64,000 nt of DNA from Antarcticimicrobium sediminis (GTDB lineage Bacteria; Pseudomonadota; Alphaproteobacteria; Rhodobacterales; Rhodobacteraceae): assembly GCF_004348975.1 (NCBI RefSeq), contig NZ_SMFP01000002.1, positions 124,001 to 188,000 on the forward strand, given 5' to 3'. Of the stretch, positions 7,780 to 16,567 are shown in pieces (the stretch's first letter is position 1; each line of letters begins with the position of its first letter). The notes under the pieces are model-generated. The model saw nothing but the letters and a program-made list of their open reading frames with translations. It was not told the DNA's origin and made no database searches. The position numbers were made by a program, and so were the translations under genes.

Positions 7780-9162
7780 ATGGATATCGCCCGACTGTTC
7801 ATCGCAAACCGGGGGGAGATCGCGGTGCGGATCATCCGGGCCGCCAAGGCCTTGGGGATCCACACCATTCAGGCCTATTCGGAGGGGGACGCCGATATGT
7901 TGGCGGTCAAGCTCGCCGATGAGTCGGTCTGCATCGGGCCCGCGCCCTCCAAGGATTCCTATCTCGACATTGCCAAGGTGGTTGCCGCCGCCGTGGCCAC
8001 CCGGGCCGATGCGGTGCATCCGGGCTATGGGTTCCTGTCGGAAAGCCCGGAGTTCGCCCGCGCGCTGGAAGCGGCTGGCATCGCCTATGTCGGTCCAACC
8101 GCCGACACCATCGAACGGATGGGCGACAAGGTGGCCGCGCGTCAGGCTGCCGAGGCGGCTGGCGTGCCGGTGGTGCCCGGCTCCAAGGGGCGGGTCGCAA
8201 CCGTGGACGAGGCGGCCGAGGTCGCCGAAACCGTGGGCTATCCGGTGATGATCAAGGCGGCGGCCGGTGGCGGCGGGCGCGGTATCCGCATCGCGGCGAA
8301 TGAGGCGGAGCTGCGCAAACTGGCACCTCAGGCGCAGCAGGAAGCGCAGGCAGCCTTTGGTGATGGCGGGCTTTATCTGGAGCGCGCGGTGCAAAGCCCC
8401 CGGCATATCGAGGTGCAGATTATCGGGGATGGCGAGCGTGCCGTGCATGTTTATGAGCGCGAATGCTCGTTGCAGCGGCGCCGTCAAAAGGTCTGGGAAG
8501 AGGCGGGCGCCGTCTGTCTTGACGACGAAACGCGCGAGGCGCTGTGTGCCTCGGCCGTGGCGCTGGCGCGCTCGGTGAACTATCGCGGCGCGGGCACGCT
8601 GGAATATCTTTATGACGAGGCCCGCAACGAATTCTACTTCATCGAGATGAACACCCGTATTCAGGTGGAACATCCGGTGTCCGAGATGGTCACCGGTATT
8701 GATCTGGTGCAGGAGATGATCCGGGTCTGCGGCGGCGAAAAGCTGAGCCTTGCGCAGGAAGACATCCAGCGTAACGGTCACGCGATCGAAGTGCGGATCA
8801 ATGCCGAAGACCCGCATATGCAGTTCATGCCCTGGCCCGGCAAGGTCGGCGCGATGACCATTCCCGAAGGCGACGGCATCCGGTTCGATCACTTTCTCTA
8901 CGAGGGCTATCAGATCCCACCGTTCTATGACTCGCTGCTGGGCAAGCTGATCGTGCACGCCCCGACGCGGGAACAGGCCATCGCGAAACTTGCCGAGGCG
9001 CTGACAGGGCTTGGCCTGGAGGGGTTGAAGACCACCGCGCCGCTGCATCTGGCGCTGGCGGCTGACGAGGATGTGCGCGCCGGTCGCTTTCACACCCAAT
9101 GGCTGGAGCCCTGGCTTGAGGCCGGAAACCTGACAAAAGCAACAACAGGAGGTGCGTCGTGA
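7780..9162 (+). CDS. Biotin carboxylase subunit, AccC-like, of a dedicated carboxylase
   Basis: A 460-residue ATP-grasp enzyme that carboxylates biotin from bicarbonate and ATP. It has the N-terminal FIANRGEIAVRI, the glycine-rich ATP loop AAAGGGGRGIRI, HIEVQIIGD, ERECSLQRRRQKVWEE and FIEMNTRIQVEHPVSE with catalytic Glu, Asn and Arg residues, then the C-terminal NAEDP block. Length and motifs match AccC. Its setting in the pxp operon rather than beside accB says it serves this pathway. The next start overlaps its stop. Which acceptor is carboxylated is unknown. Confidence 0.93.
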   Translation: MDIARLFIANRGEIAVRIIRAAKALGIHTIQAYSEGDADMLAVKLADESVCIGPAPSKDSYLDIAKVVAAAVATRADAVHPGYGFLSESPEFARALEAAGIAYVGPTADTIERMGDKVAARQAAEAAGVPVVPGSKGRVATVDEAAEVAETVGYPVMIKAAAGGGGRGIRIAANEAELRKLAPQAQQEAQAAFGDGGLYLERAVQSPRHIEVQIIGDGERAVHVYERECSLQRRRQKVWEEAGAVCLDDETREALCASAVALARSVNYRGAGTLEYLYDEARNEFYFIEMNTRIQVEHPVSEMVTGIDLVQEMIRVCGGEKLSLAQEDIQRNGHAIEVRINAEDPHMQFMPWPGKVGAMTIPEGDGIRFDHFLYEGYQIPPFYDSLLGKLIVHAPTREQAIAKLAEALTGLGLEGLKTTAPLHLALAADEDVRAGRFHTQWLEPWLEAGNLTKATTGGAS

Positions 9163-10034
9163 AGACACGATATTCCTATGGCGGCGACGAACACATCTAT
9201 GTCGAAGTAGACGAAGAAATGTCGCTGGACGCGTTCTTCATCTCGCTGTCGATGAGCAAAGCGGTGCGCGAGGCCAATATTCCCGGCGTCACCGAGATCT
9301 GCCCGGCCAATGCGTCGTTCGAGGTGCGCTTTGATCCCGACGTGATCGCGCCCGAGACGATGATGGCCAAGATCAAGGAGCTGGAGCACAAGGCGGAGCA
9401 GGCTGAAAAACGCCTGTCCACCCGGATCATCGAGATCCCGGTCTATTATCAGGATCCCTGGACCCACGAGACGCTGATGCGGTTCCGCGAACGGCATCAG
9501 GATCCCAGCGGATCGGATCTGGATTATGCGGCGCGCATCAACGGCTATGACAGTGTTGCGGCCTTTATCGAGGCGCACCATTCGCAGCCTTGGTTCGTGT
9601 CGATGGTCGGCTTCGTGGCGGGGCTGCCGTTCCTGTACCAACTGGTCGAGCGTGAGAAACAGTTGCAGGTGCCGAAATACCTGCGCCCGCGCACGGATAC
9701 GCCCCGGCATACCGTGGGCTATGGCGGCTGCTTCTCCTGCATCTATTCGGTGCGCGGGGCTGGTGGCTATCAGATGTTCGGGATCACGCCGATGCCGATT
9801 TTCGATCCGGAACAGAAGGTGTCGTACCTTGAAGACTTCATGGTCTTCTTCAAACCCGGCGACATCGTGAAATGGAAACCGATTGATCGTGCCGAATATG
9901 ATCGCATCACCGCTGCGGTCGAACAGGGGACCTATGCCCCGCGCATCGCCGAGGTCGATTTCGATCTCGACGCGTTCAATGCCGATATGACCGGCTTTAA
10001 CGCCAAGCTGATGGAGGCGCTCAATGACGCTTAA
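9159..10034 (+). CDS. pxpB: 5-oxoprolinase subunit B family / allophanate-hydrolase-subunit-1-like (PxpB, KipI-like), extended form
   Basis: A 291-residue member of the KipI/PxpB family, which with PxpC forms the carboxyltransferase-like half of urea carboxylase-type enzymes. It starts with GTG at 9159 and overlaps the carboxylase stop by four bases. It is longer than typical PxpB: about 90 N-terminal residues with an EEMSLDAFFISLSMS segment precede a second block. The usual GFLPGFPYL motif is replaced by GFVAGLPFLYQL and the following loop is GYGGCFSCIYSVRGAGGYQ, with two cysteines. These changes suggest a distinct substrate from standard PxpB. The family assignment is good; the enzyme activity is inferred. 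Confidence 0.82.
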   Translation: MKTRYSYGGDEHIYVEVDEEMSLDAFFISLSMSKAVREANIPGVTEICPANASFEVRFDPDVIAPETMMAKIKELEHKAEQAEKRLSTRIIEIPVYYQDPWTHETLMRFRERHQDPSGSDLDYAARINGYDSVAAFIEAHHSQPWFVSMVGFVAGLPFLYQLVEREKQLQVPKYLRPRTDTPRHTVGYGGCFSCIYSVRGAGGYQMFGITPMPIFDPEQKVSYLEDFMVFFKPGDIVKWKPIDRAEYDRITAAVEQGTYAPRIAEVDFDLDAFNADMTGFNAKLMEALNDA

Positions 10035-10995
10035 TATTGTCAAACCCGGTCTCGCCACCTCGATCCAGGATCTGGGCCGGCCCGGCTATTTCCACCTCGG
10101 GATTCCCGAGGGGGGCGCGATGGACCGTCTGGCTCTGCGCGCGGCCAATATGCTGGTTGGTAACCCGGAAGGGGCCGCCTGTCTTGAGGCCGTCTTCATG
10201 GGGCCTGAGATCACCTTTACCGCCGAGGCTAGCGTGGCGATTACCGGCGGCGAGATGCCGATCCTGCTAGATGGCGTGACCAAGGAGAGCTGGACCAGCT
10301 TTACCGTCAAGCCCGGCCAAACGCTGAGCTTTGGCTTCCTGAAATCGGGCGCGCGGATCTATATCGCCGTTTCGGGCGGGATCGCCACCGAACCGGCGCT
10401 GGGCAGCCGCTCGACCTATCCGATCGGTGCGCTGGGTGGCTTTCATGGCCGCAACATCGCCGCTGGCGACGAACTGCCGGTGGGCACGGCACCGCTGGTG
10501 GAAGAGGGGCGCAGCACGCCGGCCGAGTTGCGGCGCGGTCCCGGTTCCCCGACCGAGTTGCGGGTGCTGACCGGGCTGTACTGGTATCGGCTGACCGAAG
10601 CGTCAGGGCAGAACTTTTTCAACGACACCTGGACCGTCGCGCCCGAGGCCGACCGCATGGGCTATCGCTTCCGTGGCGGCCAACCGATGGAGTTTGTCGA
10701 GCGCGAACAGCCCTTTGGCGCAGGTGCCGATCCCTCGAACATCGTTGATGGCTGCTATTCCTATGGCTCGATTCAGGTGCCGGGCGGATCGGAGCCGATC
10801 GTGCTGCACCGTGACGCGGTGTCGGGCGGTGGGTATTTCACCCTCGGCGCGGTGATCTCGGCGGATATGGATTTGATCGGGCAGTTGCAGCCCAACACGC
10901 AGGTCAAATTCATCAAGGTCGAGATGGAAGAGGCGCTTCAGGCGCGGGCCGAGCGCAAGGCCGTGCTGGAGATGATGCGAAAGTACATCGGCTAA
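10024..10995 (+). CDS. pxpC: Biotin-dependent carboxyltransferase family protein (PxpC, KipA-like)
   Basis: A 323-residue member of the PxpC/KipA family that pairs with PxpB. Typical features are VKPGLATSIQDLGRPGY at the start, GIPEGGAMDRLALRAANMLVG, the AVSGGIATEPALGSRSTY strip and the C-terminal GAVISADMDLIGQLQPN block. The start overlaps pxpB by about 11 bases. In urea carboxylase the homologous domain forms the carboxyltransferase; with the operon's biotin carboxylase and carrier, the four genes can build a full split biotin-dependent enzyme. Acts in the cytoplasm. Confidence 0.88.
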   Translation: MTLNIVKPGLATSIQDLGRPGYFHLGIPEGGAMDRLALRAANMLVGNPEGAACLEAVFMGPEITFTAEASVAITGGEMPILLDGVTKESWTSFTVKPGQTLSFGFLKSGARIYIAVSGGIATEPALGSRSTYPIGALGGFHGRNIAAGDELPVGTAPLVEEGRSTPAELRRGPGSPTELRVLTGLYWYRLTEASGQNFFNDTWTVAPEADRMGYRFRGGQPMEFVEREQPFGAGADPSNIVDGCYSYGSIQVPGGSEPIVLHRDAVSGGGYFTLGAVISADMDLIGQLQPNTQVKFIKVEMEEALQARAERKAVLEMMRKYIG

Positions 10996-11018
10996 GGCGC
11001 CGCAATAAAACAAAAAAT

Positions 11019-11030
11019 GCGGATTTCCGC
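11019..11030 (+). terminator. Small stem-loop between pxpC and the binding-protein gene
   Basis: GCGGA-TT-TCCGC is followed by TTT and lies in the 69-base gap between pxpC and the transporter genes. It is weak and may act as partial terminator or processing signal that tunes transporter expression. Confidence 0.35.
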
Positions 11031-11064
11031 TTTGAATTCAACAACTGACATGGAGGTCAGAACA

Positions 11065-12138
11065 ATGAAGCTTACCCTCAAGACAGCCGCCGCGCTGGCG
11101 TTGGCGACCGCGATCCCTGCGAGCGCCTTTGCCGCAGATGCGTGGTATCCCTATCCTGCCGAGGAGGTCACACCGGCGTTTTCGACCGATGGCGAAACCT
11201 CGGCTGTGACCTATACGCCGCTGGAAAAGGCCGAGAAGCCTTGGAACATTTGCGTGTCGTTCCCGCATATGAAAGACGCCTATTGGCTGGGCGTGGATTA
11301 CGGTGTTGCCGATGAGGCCAAGCGCCTTGGCGTCAAGATGAATCTGGTCGAGGCTGGCGGCTATACCGAGCTGAACAAGCAGATCGGCCAGATCGAGGAT
11401 TGCGTTTCCAGCGGGGCCGACGCGGTGATCATCGGCGCGATCTCTTACGAGGGGCTCAATAACGTGGTCGCGGAAGTGGCTGGCAAGGGGATCCCGGTGA
11501 TCGACGTGATCAACGGCATGTCCTCGCCCGATCTGGCGGCCAAGTCGTTGGTGTCGTTCCGGACCATGGGCTATTCGACCGGCAAGTATCTGGCCGACAA
11601 GCATCCCGCCGGGTCCGAGCCGGTGAAGGTGGGCTGGTTCCCCGGACCCGCAGGCGCTGGCTGGGTCGAGGCCGCGCATGCGGGCTTTATGGACGCGGTC
11701 AAAGGATCTGCGGTCGAGGTGCTGGAGCCGCGTTTCGGCGACACCGGCAAGGAAGCACAGTTGAAACTGGTCGAGGACGTGCTGCAGGCCAACCCCGATG
11801 TGCGCTATCTGGCGGGCACGGCCGTGACCGCCGAAGCGGCGCAGGGTCTGATCCGCGAACGCGGGCTCAAGGGCAAGGTCGATCTGCTGGCCTTTTACAT
11901 GACTCCGGGCGTCTACACCGGCATCAAGCGCGGCTTCATCTTGGCGGCGCCGGCGGATTCGATGGTCGTTCAGGGGCGGATCGCGATGGATCAGGCGGTG
12001 CGCATCCTTGAAGGCAAAGACTATATCAAGCACGTGGGGCCGAAGATCTTTGTCGTCGATCCGTCCAACATCAACGACACCGCGCGTGAAAACATCCTGC
12101 CGCCGGAAGGGTACAAGCCGGTCTTTTCGGTCGACTGA
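11065..12138 (+). CDS. Periplasmic substrate-binding protein, TorT/RbsB-like, of the pxp-linked ABC importer
   Basis: A 357-residue exported binding protein of the periplasmic-binding-protein type I fold. I chose ATG 11065 because GGAGG lies 8 bases upstream and it yields a standard signal peptide (MKLTLKTAAALALATAIPAS, cleaved after AFA). The mature part resembles TorT-like proteins, with KDAYWLGVDYGVADEAKRLG and the DAVIIGAI motif that lines the ligand cleft. It precedes a sugar-type ATPase and permease, so it should capture the pathway substrate in the periplasm. TorT-like members bind small ligands for sensor kinases, but no kinase is nearby. Confidence 0.87.
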   Translation: MKLTLKTAAALALATAIPASAFAADAWYPYPAEEVTPAFSTDGETSAVTYTPLEKAEKPWNICVSFPHMKDAYWLGVDYGVADEAKRLGVKMNLVEAGGYTELNKQIGQIEDCVSSGADAVIIGAISYEGLNNVVAEVAGKGIPVIDVINGMSSPDLAAKSLVSFRTMGYSTGKYLADKHPAGSEPVKVGWFPGPAGAGWVEAAHAGFMDAVKGSAVEVLEPRFGDTGKEAQLKLVEDVLQANPDVRYLAGTAVTAEAAQGLIRERGLKGKVDLLAFYMTPGVYTGIKRGFILAAPADSMVVQGRIAMDQAVRILEGKDYIKHVGPKIFVVDPSNINDTARENILPPEGYKPVFSVD

Positions 12139-12163
12139 AACCGCAGAGTGAACTGACAACGTG

Positions 12164-12186
12164 GGCCGGGCGATCATCGTCCGGCC
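12164..12186 (+). other. Intercistronic stem-loop after the binding-protein gene
   Basis: GGCCGGGCGA-TCA-TCGTCCGGCC forms a continuous 10-bp stem (one G-U pair) with a 3-base loop and no T-run. Such structures between binding-protein and ATPase genes commonly protect the upstream mRNA and raise binding-protein levels over the membrane parts. Confidence 0.55.
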
Positions 12187-12204
12187 TGCCGAGCGGAGGC
12201 GGAG

Positions 12205-13713
12205 ATGCAAGTACCCAAACTGGTTGAAACCCGGGGGCTGACCAAACGCTATCCCGGCGTTCTGGCCCTGAACAGCGTCGATTTCGATCTGGAGCCGGGC
12301 GAGGTCCATGTCTTGTTCGGCGAGAACGGGGCCGGGAAATCGACCCTGATCTCGATGCTGGCGGGGGCCAATGCCCCGACCGAGGGCACAATTACCCTGA
12401 ATGGCGCGCCGGTGCGGTTCACCTCGGTCGCCGAGGCGCAGGCCAAGGGGATCTATACGGTGTTTCAGGAGTTTTCCCTGATCCCGACCCTGACCGTGGC
12501 CGAGAATATCTTTCTAGGATGGGAGCCGATGCGCGGCCCCTTTGTGGATCATCGCGCGATGCGCCGCCGCGCCCGCGAGATGTTCAAGGATCTGGGGTTC
12601 GAGATCGACCCGACCGCCATCACCGCGTCGCTGTCGCGCGCGCAACAACAGATGGTCGAGATCACCAAGGCGTTTCACGGCGATCTTTCGGTGTTGATAC
12701 TGGACGAACCGACCGCATCTCTGACGGATCGCGAGGTTGATCATCTGTTCGGTTTCATCGCGTCGCTCAAGGCGCGCGGCGTCGGGATTGTCTATATTTC
12801 GCACCGGATTCAGGAATTTCAACGTATCGCGGACCGGGTCACGGTGTTGCGCGATGGCGCCAAGATCGGGACGGTCGCGATGTGCGACACTGACGAAGGC
12901 GCGCTGGTCGAGATGATGACCGGCCGCGCCATTGCCGAGATTTATCCGCAGATCGCCCGCCAGCCGGGCGCGTTGCTGTTGACGGCCAAAGGGCTGAAGA
13001 CGCCGGGGCTGAGCGCGGCAGATCTGGAAATTCGCGCGGGCGAGGTTCTGGGCGTCGCGGGGCTGGTGGGATCGGGCAAATCACGGCTGTTCCGGGCCCT
13101 GATGGGGCTGGTGCCGCGTCAGGGCGGGACGGTCACGCTGCACGGTGTGGACATCACCCATGCCCCGACGCGCGCGATCATCAAGGGCGGGATGTATTAC
13201 CTGTCGCCTGATCGCAAGGCCGAGGGGCTGGATCTGGCAAAAAGCTCCAACGACAACCTTGCGATCAATCTGGTGATGGGCGGCACGGGGGTGTCGCGGA
13301 GCGGGTTCATTAACTGGAAAGCGGTCCAAGCCAAAAGCGAGCAGATCGCGGACCATGTCGAGCTGCACGACGGCTATAGGGCAAAGCGCGTGTCGCAGCT
13401 GTCCGGGGGCAACCAGCAGAAGGTACTGTTTGGCAAATGCTTCGGGCAAGAGGCTGAAATCTATGTGTTCGATGAACCCACGGTGGGCGTGGATATGGGC
13501 ACACGCTCGGCACTGTATCTGTTGATCAAGGAACTGGCCGAGGCGGGCAAGGCGGTGGTGCTGATCTCGTCCGATCTGCCCGAGGTGCTGAACCTGTCGC
13601 ACCGGATGCTGGTGCTGGCCCATGGCCGGATTTCAGCCGAACTGAGTGGGGACGACATGGTGGAGGATACCGTCCTGAAATATTTCTTCGATGAAAGCGG
13701 AGCCAAGGCATGA
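12205..13713 (+). CDS. Sugar-type ABC transporter ATP-binding protein (RbsA/MglA family)
   Basis: A 502-residue protein with two fused ATPase domains. The N-terminal domain has Walker A GENGAGKST, signature LSRAQQQMVEI and Walker B VLILDEPTASL; the C-terminal domain has a variant Walker A GLVGSGKSRL, signature LSGGNQQKV and Walker B IYVFDEPTVGVD. This one-active, one-degenerate layout is normal for RbsA. Its stop overlaps the permease start. It energises uptake by the upstream binding protein. The ligand need not be a sugar, since RbsA-type systems import nucleosides and other compounds too. Confidence 0.93.
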   Translation: MQVPKLVETRGLTKRYPGVLALNSVDFDLEPGEVHVLFGENGAGKSTLISMLAGANAPTEGTITLNGAPVRFTSVAEAQAKGIYTVFQEFSLIPTLTVAENIFLGWEPMRGPFVDHRAMRRRAREMFKDLGFEIDPTAITASLSRAQQQMVEITKAFHGDLSVLILDEPTASLTDREVDHLFGFIASLKARGVGIVYISHRIQEFQRIADRVTVLRDGAKIGTVAMCDTDEGALVEMMTGRAIAEIYPQIARQPGALLLTAKGLKTPGLSAADLEIRAGEVLGVAGLVGSGKSRLFRALMGLVPRQGGTVTLHGVDITHAPTRAIIKGGMYYLSPDRKAEGLDLAKSSNDNLAINLVMGGTGVSRSGFINWKAVQAKSEQIADHVELHDGYRAKRVSQLSGGNQQKVLFGKCFGQEAEIYVFDEPTVGVDMGTRSALYLLIKELAEAGKAVVLISSDLPEVLNLSHRMLVLAHGRISAELSGDDMVEDTVLKYFFDESGAKA

Positions 13714-14720
13714 GCGAGCAAACCAACAAATTCGGCGCGGGCGCCCTTTTCAGCCGCGTCTTCGTCAAGGTGGGCGTTCTGCCGTTCTTCCTGCTGGGGG
13801 CGCTGGTGATCTTTACCGCGCTGTCGTCGAAATTCCTGACCGGACAGAACCTTGTCAATGTGGCGCGCCAGTCGGTCTATCTGGTGCTGGTGTCGATGGG
13901 GCAGATGCTGGTGCTGATTTCCGGCGGGTTCGACCTGTCGGTGGGCACCGCCATTGCGCTGACCTCGGTGGTGTCGGCCTCGGCCATGGTCTATTTCGCT
14001 GGCGTCTTTCCCGATGCGATCTGGCTGGCGATCCTGCTGGGGGCCTTTACCGGCTTTGGCGCGGCGCTTCTGGTCGGCCTCGTCAACGGCATCGGGGTGG
14101 CCTATTTCGACGTCTCGCCCTTTATCATGACGCTTGGCGTATCCTCGGTCGGCGCTGGTCTGGCGCTGTTCCTGACCGGCGGGGTGCCTGTTTCGGGGCT
14201 GCCGTTCGCCTTTGGCGACACCTTCGGGTTCGGGCGGTTTTGGGGGATACCGGTTCCGGTGATTATCGCGCTGGTCTGTATCGTGGTGATGTGGGTTTTC
14301 ATGTCCCGCACCCGGTTGGGCACCCAGATCTATGCGGTGGGGGGCAATATCAAGGCGGCGCATCTGTCTGCGATCAATACCAAGCGGACCCTGTTGCTGG
14401 CCTATATGGTCTGCGCCTTCATTGCCTCGCTGACCGGGCTGTTGCTGACGGCGCGGGTTGAATCGGGCGAGGCGAATCTGGGCGGGACCATTGCGCTGGA
14501 ATCCATCGCCGCCTGTGTCATCGCCGGCGTGTCGCTGCGCGGCGGCATCGGGCGGGTGGAAAACGTCGTGCTCGGCGCCTTTTTCATTGTGCTGGTGCAA
14601 AATGGCATGAATCTGGCGCAGGTCAGTTCCTATATGCAGATGGTCTTGCTTGGGGTTCTGCTGATCCTTGCCGTGATCTTTGATCAGCTGCGCTATCGCA
14701 TCATCATGAACGGGCGCTGA
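13710..14720 (+). CDS. Sugar-type ABC transporter permease (RbsC family)
   Basis: A 336-residue inner-membrane protein with about eight to ten hydrophobic segments. The RbsC/AraH-type signatures QMLVLISGGFDLSVG, PFIMTLGV and NIKAAHLSAINTKR are visible, followed by ESIAACVIAGVSLRGGIG, which includes the conserved ATPase-contact loop. It overlaps the ATPase gene by four bases (ATGA) and ends the pxp transporter operon, since a strong hairpin follows. One permease gene implies a homodimer. Confidence 0.92.
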   Translation: MSEQTNKFGAGALFSRVFVKVGVLPFFLLGALVIFTALSSKFLTGQNLVNVARQSVYLVLVSMGQMLVLISGGFDLSVGTAIALTSVVSASAMVYFAGVFPDAIWLAILLGAFTGFGAALLVGLVNGIGVAYFDVSPFIMTLGVSSVGAGLALFLTGGVPVSGLPFAFGDTFGFGRFWGIPVPVIIALVCIVVMWVFMSRTRLGTQIYAVGGNIKAAHLSAINTKRTLLLAYMVCAFIASLTGLLLTARVESGEANLGGTIALESIAACVIAGVSLRGGIGRVENVVLGAFFIVLVQNGMNLAQVSSYMQMVLLGVLLILAVIFDQLRYRIIMNGR

Positions 14721-14730
14721 GCGGCGCTTG

Positions 14731-14770
14731 GCCGGGGCGGGCGCAATCTGGCATTGCAGCCCGCCCCGGC
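14731..14770 (+). terminator. Long hairpin at the end of the pxp transporter operon
   Basis: GCCGGGGCGGGC (14731-14742) pairs perfectly with GCCCGCCCCGGC (14759-14770), extended inside by GCAAT/ATTGC. No T-run follows, so termination may be factor-assisted, or the hairpin may mark the 3' end of the transporter mRNA. Confidence 0.5.
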
Positions 14771-14801
14771 TGGCGGCATGATCCCCCGCGAAGGAGATCG
14801 C

Positions 14802-15545
14802 ATGCCAGCAACGACATTTCTTGAGACCCCGCAGGGCCGCCGCCTGGCCTATCATCGCAGCGCAGGGCAGGGGCCTTGGGTCGTGTTTCTGGGTGGGCTC
14901 AAGTCCGATATGGAGGGCACCAAGGCCCTGTATCTGGAGGCTTGGGCGAAGGCGCGCGGTCGCGCCTTTTTGCGGTTTGATTATTCCGGCCATGGCGAAA
15001 GCAGCGGAAGTTTCGAGGCGGGCTGCATCGGCGATTGGCACGAGGATGCGCTTGCCGCCGTCGGCGCGCTGACCGAGGGGCCGGTGGTGCTGGTGGGCTC
15101 GTCCATGGGCGGCTGGCAGGCGCTGCTGCTGGGACGCGCAATCCCGGAGCGGATCAAGGGGATGGTCACCGTGGCCGCCGCACCGGATTTCACCGAAGAC
15201 GGCTATTGGGCCACTTTCACCGAGGCCGAGAAAGCCCAGCTGGAGGCGCAGGGCTTTGTCGAGAAACACTCCGACTATATGGAGCCCTATGTCATCTCGA
15301 AACGGATGATCGAGGATGGCCGCACCCGGTTGGTGCTGCGCGATCCGCTGCCGCTGCCGTTTCCGGTGCGCTGTTTGCAGGGCACGGCGGATACCGCCGT
15401 TTCGACGCAAACCGCGCTGCGTTTGCTGGATCATGCGGAATGTCCCGACATGCGGCTGACCTTGCTCAAGGACGCCGATCACCGGTTCTCTGACGCGCGC
15501 TGTCTGGCGATGATCGAGACGGCGCTGGCGGATATACTGGAGTAG
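14802..15545 (+). CDS. Alpha/beta hydrolase
   Basis: A 247-residue alpha/beta-hydrolase. The start at 14802 has AAGGAG six bases upstream. The nucleophile elbow is GSSMGG (S101), the oxyanion segment lies around FLGGLKSDMEGT and the catalytic histidine is in DADHRFSD near the C-terminus, with an Asp expected before it. The fold is typical of small esterases, thioesterases and depalmitoylase-like proteins. It follows the transporter operon in the same direction after a strong hairpin and is followed after four bases by another hydrolase. The substrate is unknown. Confidence 0.82.
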   Translation: MPATTFLETPQGRRLAYHRSAGQGPWVVFLGGLKSDMEGTKALYLEAWAKARGRAFLRFDYSGHGESSGSFEAGCIGDWHEDALAAVGALTEGPVVLVGSSMGGWQALLLGRAIPERIKGMVTVAAAPDFTEDGYWATFTEAEKAQLEAQGFVEKHSDYMEPYVISKRMIEDGRTRLVLRDPLPLPFPVRCLQGTADTAVSTQTALRLLDHAECPDMRLTLLKDADHRFSDARCLAMIETALADILE

Positions 15546-15549
15546 GGAC

Positions 15550-16542
15550 ATGCATCTGTCGAAAAGACGGTTGCGCCGGAGGCTGTATGCCCTTGGCGTG
15601 GTTCTTGCCCTGCTTTGGGCGTTCGGGCCCTATGAACCGGTGCCACTGCGCGCCGGGTTTGATGCGACGCGGATGAAGGGGGGCGTGGCGGCCTATCTGA
15701 ACCGGCAAGAGGCGCGGTTCGATGACATAACGCCGGGCGTCGAGAAACGGGTGATCTGGCAGCCCGGTTTCAGGGAGCGGCGCACGCCGGTTTCGATCCT
15801 TTACGTGCACGGGTTTTCCGCCACCTCGCAAGAGATCCGCCCGGTGCCCGACCGCGTGGCGCAGGCCTTGGGCGCGAATCTGGTCTTTACGCGGTTGCGC
15901 GGGCATGGACGCGATGGCGCGGCGCTGGCACAGGCCAGCGTGGGCGACTGGATGGACGATATGGCCGAGGCGCTGGAAGCCGCCCGCGCGGTGGGTGAGC
16001 GGGTGGTGGTGATCGCCACCTCGACCGGGGCAACGCTGACCGCTGCGGCGCTGCTGGATCGCGAGATGTCGCGCGACGTGGCCGCTGCGGTGTTGGTCTC
16101 GCCCAATTTCGGCAATCAAAACTGGGCGGCGACGCTGCTGGCCCTGCCGGGGGCGCGCTATTGGTTGCCGCTGCTCGCCGGGCGCGAGCGCAGTTTCGAG
16201 CCGCAAAATGACGGGCAGGCGATCTTTTGGACCAGCCGCTATCCCACCGTGGCGCTGATGCCGATGGCGGCGATGGTGCGCAAGGTGGCGCGGCTGGATT
16301 ACGCCAAGGTTCAGGTGCCGGCGCTGTTTTGGTTGTCGGATGAGGATCAGGTGGTGCGCCCCGATATCAGCCGCGAGATTGCCGCCAACTGGGGCGGCGG
16401 CGCGCGGGTGCAGGCGGTCAGTCTGGGGCCGGACGACGATCCGAACGCGCATGTCATTGCCGGGGATATCCTGTCGCCGGGGCAAAGCGATGCGGCGATC
16501 TTGGCGATGGTGGACTGGCTGCACGCGCAGGGGCTGCGCTAA
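15550..16542 (+). CDS. Membrane-anchored alpha/beta hydrolase, lysophospholipase-like
   Basis: A 330-residue alpha/beta hydrolase with an N-terminal membrane anchor (about residues 10-30) after a basic stretch, so it probably faces the periplasm. The sequence YVHGFSATSQE forms the oxyanion region, RLRGHG is the hydrophobic-hydrolase motif seen in monoacylglycerol lipases and the nucleophile lies in ATSTG (S148). The acid is near FWLSDEDQVV and the histidine near NAHV. The start is four bases after the preceding stop, so the two hydrolases are cotranscribed. A lipid or ester substrate is likely but not proven. Confidence 0.75.
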   Translation: MHLSKRRLRRRLYALGVVLALLWAFGPYEPVPLRAGFDATRMKGGVAAYLNRQEARFDDITPGVEKRVIWQPGFRERRTPVSILYVHGFSATSQEIRPVPDRVAQALGANLVFTRLRGHGRDGAALAQASVGDWMDDMAEALEAARAVGERVVVIATSTGATLTAAALLDREMSRDVAAAVLVSPNFGNQNWAATLLALPGARYWLPLLAGRERSFEPQNDGQAIFWTSRYPTVALMPMAAMVRKVARLDYAKVQVPALFWLSDEDQVVRPDISREIAANWGGGARVQAVSLGPDDDPNAHVIAGDILSPGQSDAAILAMVDWLHAQGLR

Positions 16543-16567
16543 GGTGGCGCGGCGGCCTGCAGGAAGC

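Noticed and set aside
7714-9168. Minus-strand 484-codon frame over the biotin carboxylase gene
   Set aside because: It is a shadow of the carboxylase gene, with composition typical of antisense frames.
13461-15551. A 696-codon open frame on the minus strand
   Set aside because: It runs antisense through the RbsC-type permease and a hydrolase gene, is rich in Arg, Gln and His, has no domain and reflects GC-rich third-position bias.
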